A DNA stretch of 64,000 bases. Origin: Kwoniella bestiolae CBS 10118 (taxonomy: Eukaryota > Basidiomycota > Tremellomycetes > Tremellales > Cryptococcaceae). The stretch is taken from NCBI RefSeq assembly GCF_000512585.2, contig NC_089243.1:806001-870000 (forward strand). Reading direction: 5' to 3'. Below, piece by piece: positions 24,183 through 38,105 of the stretch (positions are counted from its first letter, which is position 1; every line of letters begins with the position of its first letter). A model generated the notes under the pieces. It was not told the DNA's origin. It searched no databases and worked only from the letters and a program-made list of their open reading frames with translations. The translations under genes were made by a program, and so were the position numbers.

Positions 24183-24840
24183 ATTTGTTGAGAGGTAGGG
24201 AAGACAGAGAGAGGATGAAACTGAAGGAAGTAGCTTGAGAGGGGGATGGCGACAGTGTGCGGTGGGTTCGAGTGTGAGTGTAAAGTCTGGAATCGGTGTT
24301 GCTGATGGGATCCAAAGGAGTATCTCCTATTGTACTAGTGTATGATCCCGTGGGGTGTTGTTTGGGGTTATTGTGGTGTAAAGGATGGGTTCAGAGTGGG
24401 GTCGAGGGATGGTGCGCTGTGATGGTGTTTTGATGATCACTGTAGGAAAGAGAAGTGGATGGCAAATGCGTGATTCCGGCGTGTTGCGGTGTTGTAGTTT
24501 GGTTTTAAAGCATGTATCAATGCCTGTCTCTTTCTCTGTTCTCCTTGCTTCCTCTTTCTCTAGTATCTAAACTGATCACTGGAATGGTTGATGATGATAA
24601 TGTGCAGTATAAACAGAACAGAACGTGCAATTGTTGTATGTTACGATCAATTAGGTTTCTCCGTCGAGGTAAATTTGATTCCCAGTCATGTTCAACGCGA
24701 ATCCAATATCCCTATGTATGGTGTCAACGGGTAACACGGTTATACCATTTCACCCAATCACCATATACCATAAACCATTGCCGCCTTTAGCTCTTGCCCC
24801 GCATAACCTTCCTATAAACAAATATCGGCCGGTCGATCGG

Positions 24841-24858
24841 GGAAAAGGAAAAGGAAAA
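24841..24858. repeat. 6-bp tandem repeat (GGAAAA)x3
   Basis: Three copies of ggaaaa followed by ggaac, in intergenic DNA. Simple repeat only. Confidence 0.8.
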
Positions 24859-25348
24859 GGAACACGAATCGGCCCGGGATTACTCCTTTACCTCTCATAC
24901 GCACATGACATGGACCTACAAATATCATGGTGTTACTTGTTTAGGTATAGCATAGCCATGTGCTAATACTAAGCTATGCATTATCCTTTGCTGGAGTATC
25001 CATGGAGCCGGATGGGGTTCAAAGCAATGATGCAAGATGACATGACCTCTTGCCTCTTCGGTTCTTGGGTTATGGACTATTACGGAACGTACTGCGTGCA
25101 TGGTCATTTGATCAGAATATCAGAATACCCAACCCAGCGGCATTTGCGAAATGAAGTGCAAATACCAAAAGGTTCCGTTGCTATGGTCCAGCTACAGGGC
25201 TCATGCAGTATGTGGGGCAGTATGTGGTCAAGGATACCTTGGCATCGACAACATTTAGTGCAGATCTGCACCACAGTTGATTTTGGGGATCTACCAGACT
25301 AAATTGGTCGTGGAGTGAAATCTCAGAACTATGGTACGGTACTACCGG

Positions 25349-27075
25349 TTATTCACTCTTACTCTTACTCTCACCACTAGTGTGATACCCATCCAAGATC
25401 TCACCAACCACCCAAATACTAATCCCGAACAAACCCAATCCTGCCATCCATACCGGTAGGTAAACCTGCCTAGCCAACAGTTCTAATTGGTATGCCATCC
25501 CCAGCCAGGCTGCTTGACCAGCTATCCACAGGGTTATAATGGTGATGGTTTTGGTTCGGGATAGGTGGAGTTGGGGGATGATCAGTGGTAGGAAGGGGAT
25601 GAACCACATGAAGTACTATATCGCATAAACTGGTCAGCATGATGCGGTTGGATGATGATTCTTTTTACCATTCAGAGTGTTGACTTGACGATACCAAAAA
25701 CGCATTCATCGGGGTATGCGTTTCACTGACGATAAAAATCTTGAAATGAGAAAGAGCGACACTCACCTGCGATGTACACACTTTATTAAAGACCACAAAC
25801 ACCGTCGTCTGAACAAACATCGTAAATTCCAAGGAAGTAGGATGTAATGCGAATCCACAGAGTAGCACCAATGTATTCTGCGGTAAGAACGAGGTCAAGG
25901 GGTGTCTCAAGGTTCTCTGCATCAATCCGAATATGGCTGTTGATGGTGACTGAGCAGCGGGAGAGGGGAAAAAGGACAGGTAGATGGGGTAGAAGTATGG
26001 CGAAAAGTTGTGTCGGTGGTCTAGACGGGTGAGGTGGTATAGGTATGTATGGTGGATGAATGGGCGGCCCCAGCTATATGTTGTGAGGTGCCAAATCAGC
26101 ACAAAGGCCTATCCTCAAACCATCGACACGGGAGGATATTACGAGTACTCTCCAGTCCGATGTGATGTGTTTTGACCGGACCGAGCAAGATATGAGAACA
26201 CACAGAGAGAACAACAACTCACATGGACCATAACAACCCATTAATCACAACCATCGTCCCACCTACCACACCCCCAAAGATCCAAATCCTCTTCCCGAAC
26301 CAACCGTACCCCCTAGTCATAGCCAGATAACTCCAAATGGCAGGCACGTAAATCACAGGATATATCTTCCAGCTAGCCGAGATACCCAACCACACCGCTG
26401 CCTGCTTCAGATTCCCCCGCTTGAGATGGTACAGAGTCAGAACGACGAGCAAGCAGATGATGGATTCGGGTGATCCTCTGGTATTGATGTTGAGGATGAG
26501 AGGGTTGAGCGTCCATATAGAGTGGACTAGCCATGTTGCCTTGCCTGAGAGAGATAGGAGTAGGTTGGAGGTGAGCAGTGATGCGATGACTAAGATTGAT
26601 TTGCCTAGTAGGGGATGAACGAGGGTTGGGGAGATGAGGAGGGGGAGGAGGGGGGTGTAGCGGAATGTTGAGCGTTCGTAGGGACTATCAATATGCGGAT
26701 GATACGATGATCAGTACTACTCCCAGGCTTGATACGATATATGCAGTATAGATTTCCAAAGGGGATGATATTGGGGTGTTCAGTATACCTGACTCACTCT
26801 CCTATCTTGAGCCCTAGTGTCCTCACCAACCACCCCTTAGCTATTTTCTCCACGTCCTCGTCAGGATCGAAAATCAACCTCGTCCCATCGCTTATGACCC
26901 TCCAATCTACATCGGTATATTTCAACCCGCCATATCGTTCAGGATGGGAATCGACATGCTGAGCGTAGAGAAGTAAACCAAGCTGGATGATTGCGGATAA
27001 AGTGATACATATTATGTGAGTGATAACGTTCCGCCGCTGCGAGGCAGAAGTCTGCTTGGTGAGTTTAGTGGACAT
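25349..27075 (-). CDS. GPI14: GPI mannosyltransferase 1 catalytic subunit (PIG-M/Gpi14)
   Basis: Adds the first alpha-1,4-mannose to the GPI anchor precursor on the luminal side of the ER, using dolichol-phosphate mannose, in complex with a Pbn1/PIG-X-type subunit. Four exons (26798-27075, 26223-26684, 25767-26073, 25349-25615) give 437 residues with many membrane helices. Family hallmarks are YTDVDWRVISDGTR (the luminal DxD), DPYERSTFRYTPLL, NTRGSPES, ISASWKIYP, HRHNFSPYFYPIYL and TSQYFMWF. An in-frame ATG nine codons upstream (27102) is an alternative start. I chose 27075 because it opens on a short basic tail directly before TM1. Confidence 0.95.
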
Positions 27076-28000
27076 GATGATGCCATATGATCCACTGTAC
27101 ACTATCTACTTCAATTCTCGTATCGTGAGGTGTGTAACTTTGGTAAACGCCTTTCGTCAACAAGTCATCAAGTGCGGAGACCCCGTTCTTCGAAGATGAG
27201 TGAGTGGGATGTGCCACTTTCGGTAATAAACCCATTTAGGCTCGATTAAATCGTCACGAGTGGTAAAACCCCTGTTCCTTTTTAGAGTAATCCGCAATTT
27301 CGACGCGTTTCATATCTATATGCACATATGAACCCTTTTATTTTGAGTGATCCGTGCGTGACTTTCTTTTCATCCTTGATTGTAGTTGTCTCCATGTGCC
27401 AAGAGAAATGAGGTGTTTTATGTAAAGTACCCTCGCCCTCTCTGATCCCAATGAATGTTTACATCACCTTGGCAACGCATTTGACCTCACAGAGCACAGA
27501 GCACGAGCACAAGAGCATGAGATGCGTGTTTCATGAAGAATAACTGTAGCAACGTCATGAAGCATAAACACAAGGAAACGAGACACACGCTGAATATATC
27601 CTTGATGGATCCCCTTAATTCGAGAACAATCAATAATCAATCATTTTAGCTCATCATTTACGCTAGGACCCCCCCGTTCTTCAAAGTCGAGGTGCACAGG
27701 TCCTTTTTTCAGTTCAACTTCAAACCCACTCTTTCTCCATCATATAACATTCACACTTTTATACTTCTTGATTCAATCTATCTTACATATCTTCAACTCA
27801 GTTCAGCTATCCCCTCATTCCTTCCTACTACTCTACGTTCATTACTCCTTACGAGCACGACTACGACCCCACGCCCAACGAACAACGAATAACATTAAAC
27901 AAGAAGTAAATCGACCCAACCTATACAGTCCTTTTGATAACGACTATCAACTACATTATCTCTCTCAACGAATAACGAATAACACAACCAACATCTCAAG
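27076..28000. promoter_or_regulatory. Divergent promoter between GPI14 and the GH128 gene
   Basis: 925 bp. The half next to the GH128 start is pyrimidine-rich and then CAAC-rich with no ATG in the last 200 bp, which looks like a genuine leader. No gene supported. Confidence 0.45.
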
Positions 28001-30024
28001 ATGACCGCCATACTCTCTTTAGTCAACTTACTTCCCACTCTGGCTTTGCTCAGTGCTGCTTTGACTGGTGTAGAACAGGTTCCAGTGAGTACCGCTTGGA
28101 ATTCGTCCTTTTTCATTCCTCGTCCTTTTTCATGCTACATGCAATCACATTCCTCCTCATCCCATGACATGCATCCTACACGCCCCTACCATGACTCATC
28201 ATACCATTACATCGCCACTGCGTGTCTTGTCATCCGCACGTTGCAACGGAGCACTATGCGGCACAAACAACAAAGCTGTGCCAAGACAATCCCCATGTGC
28301 CTTTGGCCATTATCCCATTCCTTGACCTGTATAATATGATAATCAGCCCCTTACCTAATCACCCAATCATTCAACTGTCTTGGCACCTACAACCAAACAA
28401 CCAAACATCAAACGCTGACCTGACATCCTTTGATTCTTCCTTATAGACCGCCCTAGCTCATGGCCCTGCCGCACGATCACCCAAAGACATCTACCACCGA
28501 CACCTCGCCTCAAGACAACAGCTCGCCGACAACCTCGCCAAGAAAAACACCACCCCCAACAAGAAGGGTTTGATTAGACGTCAAGCGGACGGATCGAAAT
28601 GTCGAGTCAGGGGTGAATCTTACACTGCCCCTGCTCCCGCTGCATCTGCTACCTCCGCTTCCAGTGCAGCAGCCGAAGTCCCAACCAACAATGCCGTCGA
28701 TGCAGCTACCTCTGCTCCCTCCGAGCCTGCCCCTTCATCCTCTTCTGCCGCTGCTCCTGCCGAGACCTCTTCTGCTGCCCCCGTGTCCGCCGCTCCCGTC
28801 GCTGGATCAGGTGGATCAAAGAACTCGGGTTCCAAATTGGGTATCGCCTGGCCCAACGGTGATTGGGAGCAACCCGGTCAACCAAACTATGTAGGAAACT
28901 ATATCGGTAACAAGGCTTCATGGTATTACACTTGGTCGCCTTTCGCTGTGGGTAGTGCCGACACCGAAGGTCTTGAGTGAGTGTGCTGCTGAATTTAGGT
29001 TACATGCGGTATTGCATCGCTGATATACCCTCTCAGATACGTTCCCATGCTTTGGGGTCCTGGACATGTCAGCGATTGGTACGCTCAACAACCCAGCTGG
29101 CCCAGTACTGTCCGAAACGCCTTGTTCTTCAATGTGAGTACTCTTTGGTGTCTATTTCGTATCTCGCTCCCGACAGCGGAATGTTTTGATCTAACGATCG
29201 CACTCTGACTCGTGCTGATGTCTTATTGCTCCTCAGGAACCTAACCAAAAAGGACAATGTGACGTTTCGGCCTCAGACGCTGTCCAATACTGGATCAACG
29301 ATTTCTTGCCCCTCCGATCTAAAGGTATCAGACTCGGTCATGCTGCACCTACCAGCGCTCCGGACGGTCTAGTCTGGATCCAAGATTTCTTCAAGGCTTG
29401 TACTGGCGCTGGTCATTCTCAAGCTGATTGTTCGGCCGAGTACGTTGCTGTCTTTAGCGTAACACGCAGAGTAGGATTGATCTAATCGGATTTTTTCGCG
29501 TTCAGTTTCTACCCTCTCCACTACTACGATGTCGATGTCGGAGTGTTCCAGAAATACGTCGAAAACTACCACAACACTGTTGGCGGTAACATCTGGATCA
29601 CCGAGTACGCCTGTCAAAACTTCAATGGGGGTGCTCAATGTACCGATCAAGAGAGTGAGTCAAGTCAAAGTTCTCAAGCTTTGTAAACGCTCATGACTGA
29701 TTTTGTTGTTGTTATTGCAGCTTGGAACTTCCACACTCAAATGGCTGGATGGTTCGAACAACAATCTTACATTGAACGATTCTCTCCATTTGGTGAGCGG
29801 TCCTTTCGATTAATTTTTGATGTTTGCATGTGGTCGATGCTGACATGACGTATTTGTGTAGGTGTCATGAAGGACATGCAGGGTGTCAACCAAGCCAACG
29901 CTCTGATGAACCCTGATGGAAGTATCACTTCTCTGGGTGGATGGGTGAGTTGACATGATATACTCATGATACAAGGTTTTTTGGCTAATTGAGTTTCTTC
30001 GGATAGTACATCACCTCGGCCTAA
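28001..30024 (+). CDS. Secreted GH128-type glycoside hydrolase (Asl1-like, probable beta-1,3-glucanase)
   Basis: Eight exons (28001-28084, 28447-28976, 29037-29133, 29237-29439, 29506-29654, 29721-29792, 29862-29944, 30007-30024) encode 411 residues. Residues 1-22 are a hydrophobic signal peptide and RR at about 65 may be a Kex2 site. Residues 70-145 form an Ala/Ser/Pro linker likely to be O-mannosylated. The catalytic barrel follows from GIAWPNGDW. NEPN (E238) and WITEYACQ (E338) fit the two catalytic glutamates of this clan, and the domain closes with VNALMNPDGSI-like sequence and GGWYITSA. There is no GPI signal. The family acts on cell-wall beta-1,3-glucan. Intron 1 is unusually long at 362 nt and falls just after the signal peptide. 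Confidence 0.92.
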
Positions 30025-30956
30025 GTTTGAGATCGGAAAGTTCGCTCAACTCGTGAGCGGTCAGAGAGGAGCAATACTTGATGTAGCGGAATCGGACGGA
30101 CCAAACAAAAATTCATCAAAACCATAAAGATTTCGTCTTATAACCCCTCTTTGAATGTTGATACCCCATCACTTTATAGCTTTTTATTCCCTTTCTTTTC
30201 TTTTATGCCATTCTGCTTGATGCCAGGGATGACCGACTTAATTTGACTTGACTTGATGTCGAGGCGTGTTTGGAGGTTTTGTGATTCGGTGTGTCTATGG
30301 ATTTACGTTCTACTGTCGAAATCTGTGCAACTGGAAGTGTTGTCCTACTGTGTCGCAGTTTCGTGAGCTTGACTGCTGAGCAGCTCGAAAGAGGTTGATG
30401 AGCAGGCGTGACAACTCTAACCTCGCTCGTACTGTCTGGTACTGCACGGTGAGATGTTCGTCATTCCCGTTGTACATGCACAATTACGAGGTCAGAAGTG
30501 CGGTATCCTACAGTCCAGTACAGACCTAATCCTGATGCAGCAATTGGAAAGAGTCATCGTTATAGTAAATCTTGTGTACATCCGCCGTCCCTCGCTCATT
30601 CACTGTGGAAGCTCAAATAATTCAGAGAGTCTCTCTCTACCTTTCGAATGACATGCATAGTAATTCCCACATTGCGAGGTATCTTGCTATATGGAGTGAT
30701 AGCAAGTGAAAATGCCACATCCACGTCTTCACCTAGAGATTGAAATGCGTGCCTGCACGTGGTCAAATGAGCGAGATTTATTATTTTTGACATCCACAGA
30801 ACCAAAGATTTAGCTTTAGTCTGCTTTGCTCCGCATTGCATTGCTTTCCTTCCTTCAATCTCAACATATCAAAAGTACCTTACCTGACCAACCAAACGGT
30901 ACATCCCCCACCCTCCTCTCCCTTCTTCCACTCCACAAGCCAGACAGATAGACAAG
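30025..30956. other. 3' flank of GH128 gene and promoter of the arginine methyltransferase
   Basis: No gene supported. The last 120 bp before 30957 is C/T-rich and ATG-free, as expected of a leader. Confidence 0.45.
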
Positions 30957-32783
<1,827 letters not shown>

Positions 32784-33661
32784 GTTGACCCTTAATTACG
32801 CAGAGGTTGGCACAGGGGATAAGCTGATGTCTGACTTGGAAAAGGTCATAATCTATCTTATCCTCATCTTCATCTCTACTACAACCTTCAAAACACATCG
32901 AAATACCTTATCACTCTTCTTGCGTCTCGATCAATCAACGAACACATAGGTATTAAAACGTGGCAGAGGAACATATAGGGTCATTTTCAACTTACCTCGC
33001 TCTCATCATTCATAATAGATACCCCAAAACATGCAAATAAGGTTACATCTGTAAAAGATCTTTGAGCTGTTGCCGCTTTCGAATGGATGGAAGTCTCAGC
33101 TTAACGTATCAACTAATTCTGATGGCTGATGAGATATTTATTTTCGATGGGTGCTGAAGCACACGAGAATTGCCATTTGAAAAGAAAAGGAAAGGAAAAA
33201 TCGTTGCACGGACCACTGACATATTGTGGATGTCATACTTGATGCTGACCTTGTATTTTTTCCCTTTCTGCCTTTCATTTTTTTCTTGTCCTTTCCAATC
33301 CTTCTCAAATTGGTCGTTCGATACCTCTATCAACAGGCCGACACGCTCACAAATCCAAAACGAAATGGTACGAACTCGTAACCAACAACTTCAAGGGCAT
33401 AAATTATGATTGACAAGTATGTATATAGTGTGACAGTAGCTTATATGTGTGTGCGAACGCCCGTAGCTGAAATGACACGACATAATATGACATAATATGG
33501 TATTCATAATTCATATTTCCATTTTGATGATTTGGCCAAATGGCTAAGACCTATATCACAAGCTACCTTACAAACATCTATAAATACAGTACATGAGAGG
33601 TGCCATAAGTGTCTATCATACTACGAGATCAATATATCATCGCCATCGCTGATTTTATCGC
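32784..33661. other. 3' flanks of two converging genes
   Basis: About 880 bp between two stops; AT-rich, no gene. A possible extra 3' intron of the methyltransferase gene starts at 32780. Confidence 0.45.
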
Positions 33662-35229
33662 TTACGGAGCGAGCTTGGAGATATCTGCAGATTTCGCTTT
33701 ACCCTCTAAGATCAATTCTGAAAGTACTTTGCCCGTCCCTGGACCTTGGGTTATACCCCAGCAAGATAGGCTATATTTAGGGAAAAAAAGATATATTAGT
33801 AAGATCGTCGACTTTCACTCCGCCAGCATGAGCATCCGTCATGTAATGTCAATCTCGATGCTCACCCCGATCCAACCCATACACCTTCCACACCCCTTAC
33901 TTTCCCGACCAACGGTCTCCCCCTATCAGCGATGGGTAGATAACAAGCCTGCTCAGCTACAACCTCGACGTTCTGCTCCGGCGTGAACACGCCTGATAAG
34001 GCTTGAGCTTGTTTATGTAGCTTTGCAATCGCCGATGGTGAGGGTGAGACTTTCGCTGCTGTTGGTGGGAGGGGTTCGTCGTCGCCTGCACCGCAGCTAT
34101 CAATGTCATAAGAGATCAGTATGGGAGCATTCAAAGAAGTGACCGTAATATTCCAGAAGTATACTTGGGTGATATTGTTTCAGGTCAGACCGGCACTCAC
34201 ATATATGTCGTTCCTATTCCACCAAAAGTCCACAGACATCAGCTAAATTGTACGTTGGAAGATCTTGTTACATGAAACCAGCCAAACCCACCATCAGGCC
34301 TAGCATATACCTCCGGTTCAGCCGCTCCACCATCCTTCAACGTCATACTAGTAAACAAACAAGTCGCGGAAAGCTGTTCCTTCGTCTTCAACACGATCGA
34401 ATGAGCCCTATGACCCTGTACAGCCAATTTACCTCCTATCTTATTTCCCAACAATTGTTCAGATAACTTTCCGGTCCAAGGTCCAGCAGCAATCACCACC
34501 GCATCAGTCTCTATCTCTTCTTTCACTCCATTCTCGTTTGTATACGTTACTGATCTTGGCGAGCTGGTCTCGTTGTTGAGCGAAAGCGAAGTCGCTGTAC
34601 CGATCTTGACTGATGTGGAGGGTTGTTCTAGGAATTTCTTAGTGAAAAATTCGGTGAATAGACGGGGATGTACTTGGGCGGTGGTGGAATGTCCTCCTAG
34701 GGATCGAGAGGAGTGGACGAGACCTTCCGGTAGCCAGGGCAGGGGGGAAGATTTCTTGGATTTTCGGGTGGCATCTGTTTCGATTGACTGGTGGTGGGTT
34801 AGTACATAGTCTTTAGACTGGTGATGGGTAGATTGATATCAGGGAGTATATCCGTAGTCGAAGAAGGATGAGGTATACTTGATGTACTCTTTTACTGCTC
34901 TAGGCCTTCCCAGACATATGCTAAATCACACTTACAAGCGTATCGACAGTCCTATACCCCCAATTCTCTTTCCCCCCAAACTTCTTTGCCAGCTCCTCGT
35001 GCAGCTCGTAGCTCATCGCACTGAGATCGGAGGTCGCACTTCCATGCCAATCTTTAGCTAAGAACCCTCCAGAATACCCAGAAGCAGCAGCGGCAATTTT
35101 GGTACCTTCCAATAAGGTGATTTTGGTACTTGCCAATCTTGCTGGATGGGTAGATAGGAAATAGGCGGTGGATACTCCGCAGATTCCTCCGCCTATTATC
35201 AAGATGTGTGAGGGGGCTGAGGGAGTCAT
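33662..35229 (-). CDS. FAD-dependent oxidoreductase, DAO family
   Basis: D-amino-acid/amine oxidase fold. Five exons (34936-35229, 34292-34787, 34201-34213, 33866-34096, 33662-33770) give 380 residues. The N-terminal dinucleotide-binding motif is HILIIGGGICGVSTAY (G13-x-G15-x-x-G18). Then come AAAASGYSGGF, AVVIAAGPWTGKL in the second FAD-binding strand, EVYARPDGTTYICGAGDD across a 13-nt exon, and the C-terminal GLSCWGITQGPGTGKVL. I chose donor GATG|gtgggt over a later one because it restores the family sequence PDGTTYICG and the phase. No targeting peptide; likely cytosolic or peroxisomal, but the C-terminus KLAP is not a clear PTS1. Substrate unknown. Divergent from twinfilin, 356 bp apart. 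Confidence 0.93.
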
Positions 35230-35585
35230 TTCAATGTATGTGGGTAGGTATCACTGGGTGGAAGATATCAAGAGGTTTGGTATTTGTAGATGTACAGTTG
35301 AGAGTAAAGTGAGAAAATCTTCTCTATTTTTATACAAACTCTCTCACTGAGATACCCGACGTCATACTACCACGAGTGACTTGTCTCCGAAATCAACCGT
35401 ACAACCGTACCAGCCATAACCGTGCCTGGCAACGGGTGAGTGCGAGTACACCACCGTACACCATACACCATCCACTTGGCATGTCATCCATCTCATCATC
35501 ATCACATCCACATCCTCTACATCTTACACCCATACAGCGATATATCACCCACATAAGATACAACCCCCACACCCCTCGCCTCACC
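35230..35585. promoter_or_regulatory. Divergent promoter, DAO-family gene and twinfilin
   Basis: A minus-strand TATAAAA at 35327-35333, about 100 bp upstream of the DAO-family ATG, is a plausible core element. The half next to twinfilin is C/A-rich with CATCATCACATCC-type leader sequence. Confidence 0.45.
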
Positions 35586-37717
35586 ATGTCAGCTCCTTCA
35601 GGTATCAAAGTGCCCACATCACTCACTTCAGCTTTCTCAACCGCGTTGAACGGTGCGGGTGACGTCCGAGCTTTGGTATTTACTATTGAGGGCGGTGAGT
35701 GATACGTCTATCGCTGCTTGGAATAGCATAGCACACAATTTATTCTATTCCATGTCCCTGTGATAAAAGTGCCTGTCAAGACCTTGGCTGATATCCACTC
35801 TATTCTGATATGATCTAGAATCTTTCAAACACCTTACAACGGTTCAACCGAAATCAACTTACAAAGATGATATTGCCCTCCTCTCCGACACCTTGCCTTC
35901 CACGAAGACACCGGCAAGTTTCGCTTATAGGTTGGATACGAAAGATGGGGGGAGGTACGAGTGGATGATGATCACCTTTGTGCCGGATGATGCAGGGGTG
36001 AGTGTACTGGTCTTGGAGTACTGCAATCCAGCTGGGTGGGAAAAGGGAAGAGAGGTCACGAACAAGTTGGAGCAGAGTGCCGAGAGATGTCACAGACACT
36101 AACAACTGTTACTACACAGGTCCGAGCAAAAATGCTTCAAGCATCATCCCGAGCCGGCCTCATGAAATCCCTCGGCGCAAACAACTTCAAACATGACTGG
36201 TTCGCTACGTCCATAGTAAGTCCACCCACTATCCCTTCTTCGACCAACTCAATGCAAGTCAAACTGCCTCAAGGCTCATGGCTGACATCTGACATCCCGC
36301 CGTTCCCAGAAAGACCTCACTCCCTCATCCCTGACAGCCCATCTGACCCACCTTGCCTCCCCTCCACCCCTCTCCGCCTCGGAAGCTGCCCTAGCAGAAG
36401 TCCGAGAAGCCGAAGCTGCCGAAGCCAAGCGAGCGGCTCTTGACCCCGAGACGGAAGCTAGGAGGAGGAAAGTCGTTGTTGGCCTAGGTGGGAAACTGGC
36501 TTGGGACCAGGGCGTGCAGGACGCTTTGGAGAAGGTTGCGAAGAGGTCGGATGCGGGTTGGGTGGTCGTTCTCGTGAGTACATTTCTGATTCTGAGTCTA
36601 TCTCTCTGCCTGAGATATGAGCATGATAGAGACCTCGACTTTATCCTCTCATGATGGTCATTATACAAAACATAACTCATCCCACCATCGAAACAATGAC
36701 TGACGCACTTCTCGTCCACCTAGGAAATCCCATCGTCCTCACCCAGCTCAATCACCCTCGTCAAGTCCGAATCGGCAACTCCTTCAGAAGTATCATCCAA
36801 AATTCCTAATAAATCACCTTCCTTCATCTTCTACTCCTATCCTACTCCACCATCACCCAAACCCATCAAAGCACCTACACCAGCAGTCAACAAGATGGCG
36901 GAACAGAGAAACACGTTCCAAGCTACCCAAGGTGGCGTGAGGACTGTCCCTGTGTCCAGCGTCCCGCTGGTACAAGAGGGCGAAGATGCTAAACCTACTG
37001 AAGGCGAGGCTACCCAGGAAGAGGAGAGCAAGCAACCTGAGGATGTGTCAGTTGAAGAGGAGACACCTCAAGCTGAAGAGCCGTCGGTAGATGAGAACGA
37101 AAAAGGGAAAGTCGTTTTTGTTTATTGTTGTCCCTCTTCATCACCTGTTAAATTCAGGATGATCTACTCTACCAATGTCAGGGGGATCCAACAGGATGCT
37201 ATGGACAAAGCTGGTGTCGAAATCGCAGGGAAGGTGAGTGATATCCAACCACCAATATCCGCATCTCAGCGAAGAAAGACACAAAAGGATGGTGTTGATT
37301 GATATCGATCAAACACAGATCGAGACATCCGATCCAACGGACCTAACGGATTCTCAACTCAAATCCTCCATCCCATCTTCAAATTCAATCTCCAAACCTA
37401 CCCATTCCTCCTCCCTCCCCACTCCCACTACTACCTCTTCCCAATCGTTCGGTGCCCCCGCGTCCAATGCACCCTTCGGCGCGCCCATCGGAGGGGCGTT
37501 CGGCAGACCTAGACCAGTGAACGTACCTGCCCGATCGGCCAGCACTATACCTCTACCTGCATCCGGACCTGCTACTCCGGTTGAGACGGAGGGTCAGGGG
37601 GAGGGGGATAGTAAAGAATCTATCCGAAGGGCGTTTGACGCATTTGGGCCGAGGGTGAATTCGCCTGGTGGAGGTGGAGGTGGGTTCGCCCGACCTCGTC
37701 CCGCTGGGAGGAGGTAG
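35586..37717 (+). CDS. TWF1: Twinfilin, actin monomer-binding protein
   Basis: Twinfilin sequesters ADP-actin and caps or depolymerises filament ends through two ADF-homology domains. Six exons (35586-35694, 35819-35997, 36120-36215, 36310-36573, 36724-37233, 37319-37717) give 518 residues, longer than animal twinfilin (about 350). ADF-H 1 spans about 5-140 and includes KDDIALLSDTL, YEWMMITFVPDDAGVRAKMLQASSRAGL and the NNFKHDWFATS turn. ADF-H 2 spans about 175-385, is interrupted by an acidic Glu/Pro insertion near residues 290-335, and resumes at KVVFVYCCPS and FRMIYSTNVRGI. The tail is Ser/Pro then Gly/Arg-rich and may bind capping protein or phosphoinositides, by analogy with the family. 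Confidence 0.9.
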
Positions 37718-38105
37718 GGTATGTTGTCTTGTTGGATAAGGAATGAAAGGAGGAAAGGAGGTTGTAGATACAATAATATAGGATATCATACACAAATGCT
37801 TTGATGAACAGCTGCCAGAACTGGGAACTGAAAAATTCAACGGGAATGCGAGCATTCGTCGTGCACAGATAGAGCATGAGGAACCAGGTGATCGCAGAAC
37901 CAAAAATACATCAGCCAAATCAGTTCTCGCTGACACAGACATGGAAGGATGGACATATGATTAGCACTCTACAGTCAAGGCAAATCATGTGGAGTGATAT
38001 CATAACGGTACTTCGTATGAACATGTGTCGTCACTCAGTTGATCAGGTACTATACAAGAGGTGAAGTCGAAAAGACGATTCAAATATCATAATTTACGAT
38101 ACCTC
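37718..38105. other. 3' flanks of two converging genes
   Basis: 388 bp between two stops. No feature recognised. Confidence 0.5.

Larger units (their letters stand above)
23742..25348. other. Upstream region of the AreA_GATA-type gene, otherwise empty
   Basis: About 1.6 kb without a supportable gene. The left 600 bp is purine/pyrimidine-skewed leader and promoter sequence of the regulator. Two simple repeats occur (24165-24182 and 24841-24858). Open frames at 24385-25302 show no domain. Confidence 0.45.

Noticed and set aside
24976..25302. 108-codon plus-strand frame in the region between the AreA_GATA-type gene and GPI14
   Set aside because: Composition rich in Trp/Cys/Met/His, unlike the coding style of this genome; no homology recognised.
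28613..28894. 93-codon leucine/proline-rich frame and its antisense partner
   Set aside because: Shadow frames of the Ala/Ser/Pro linker in the GH128 protein.
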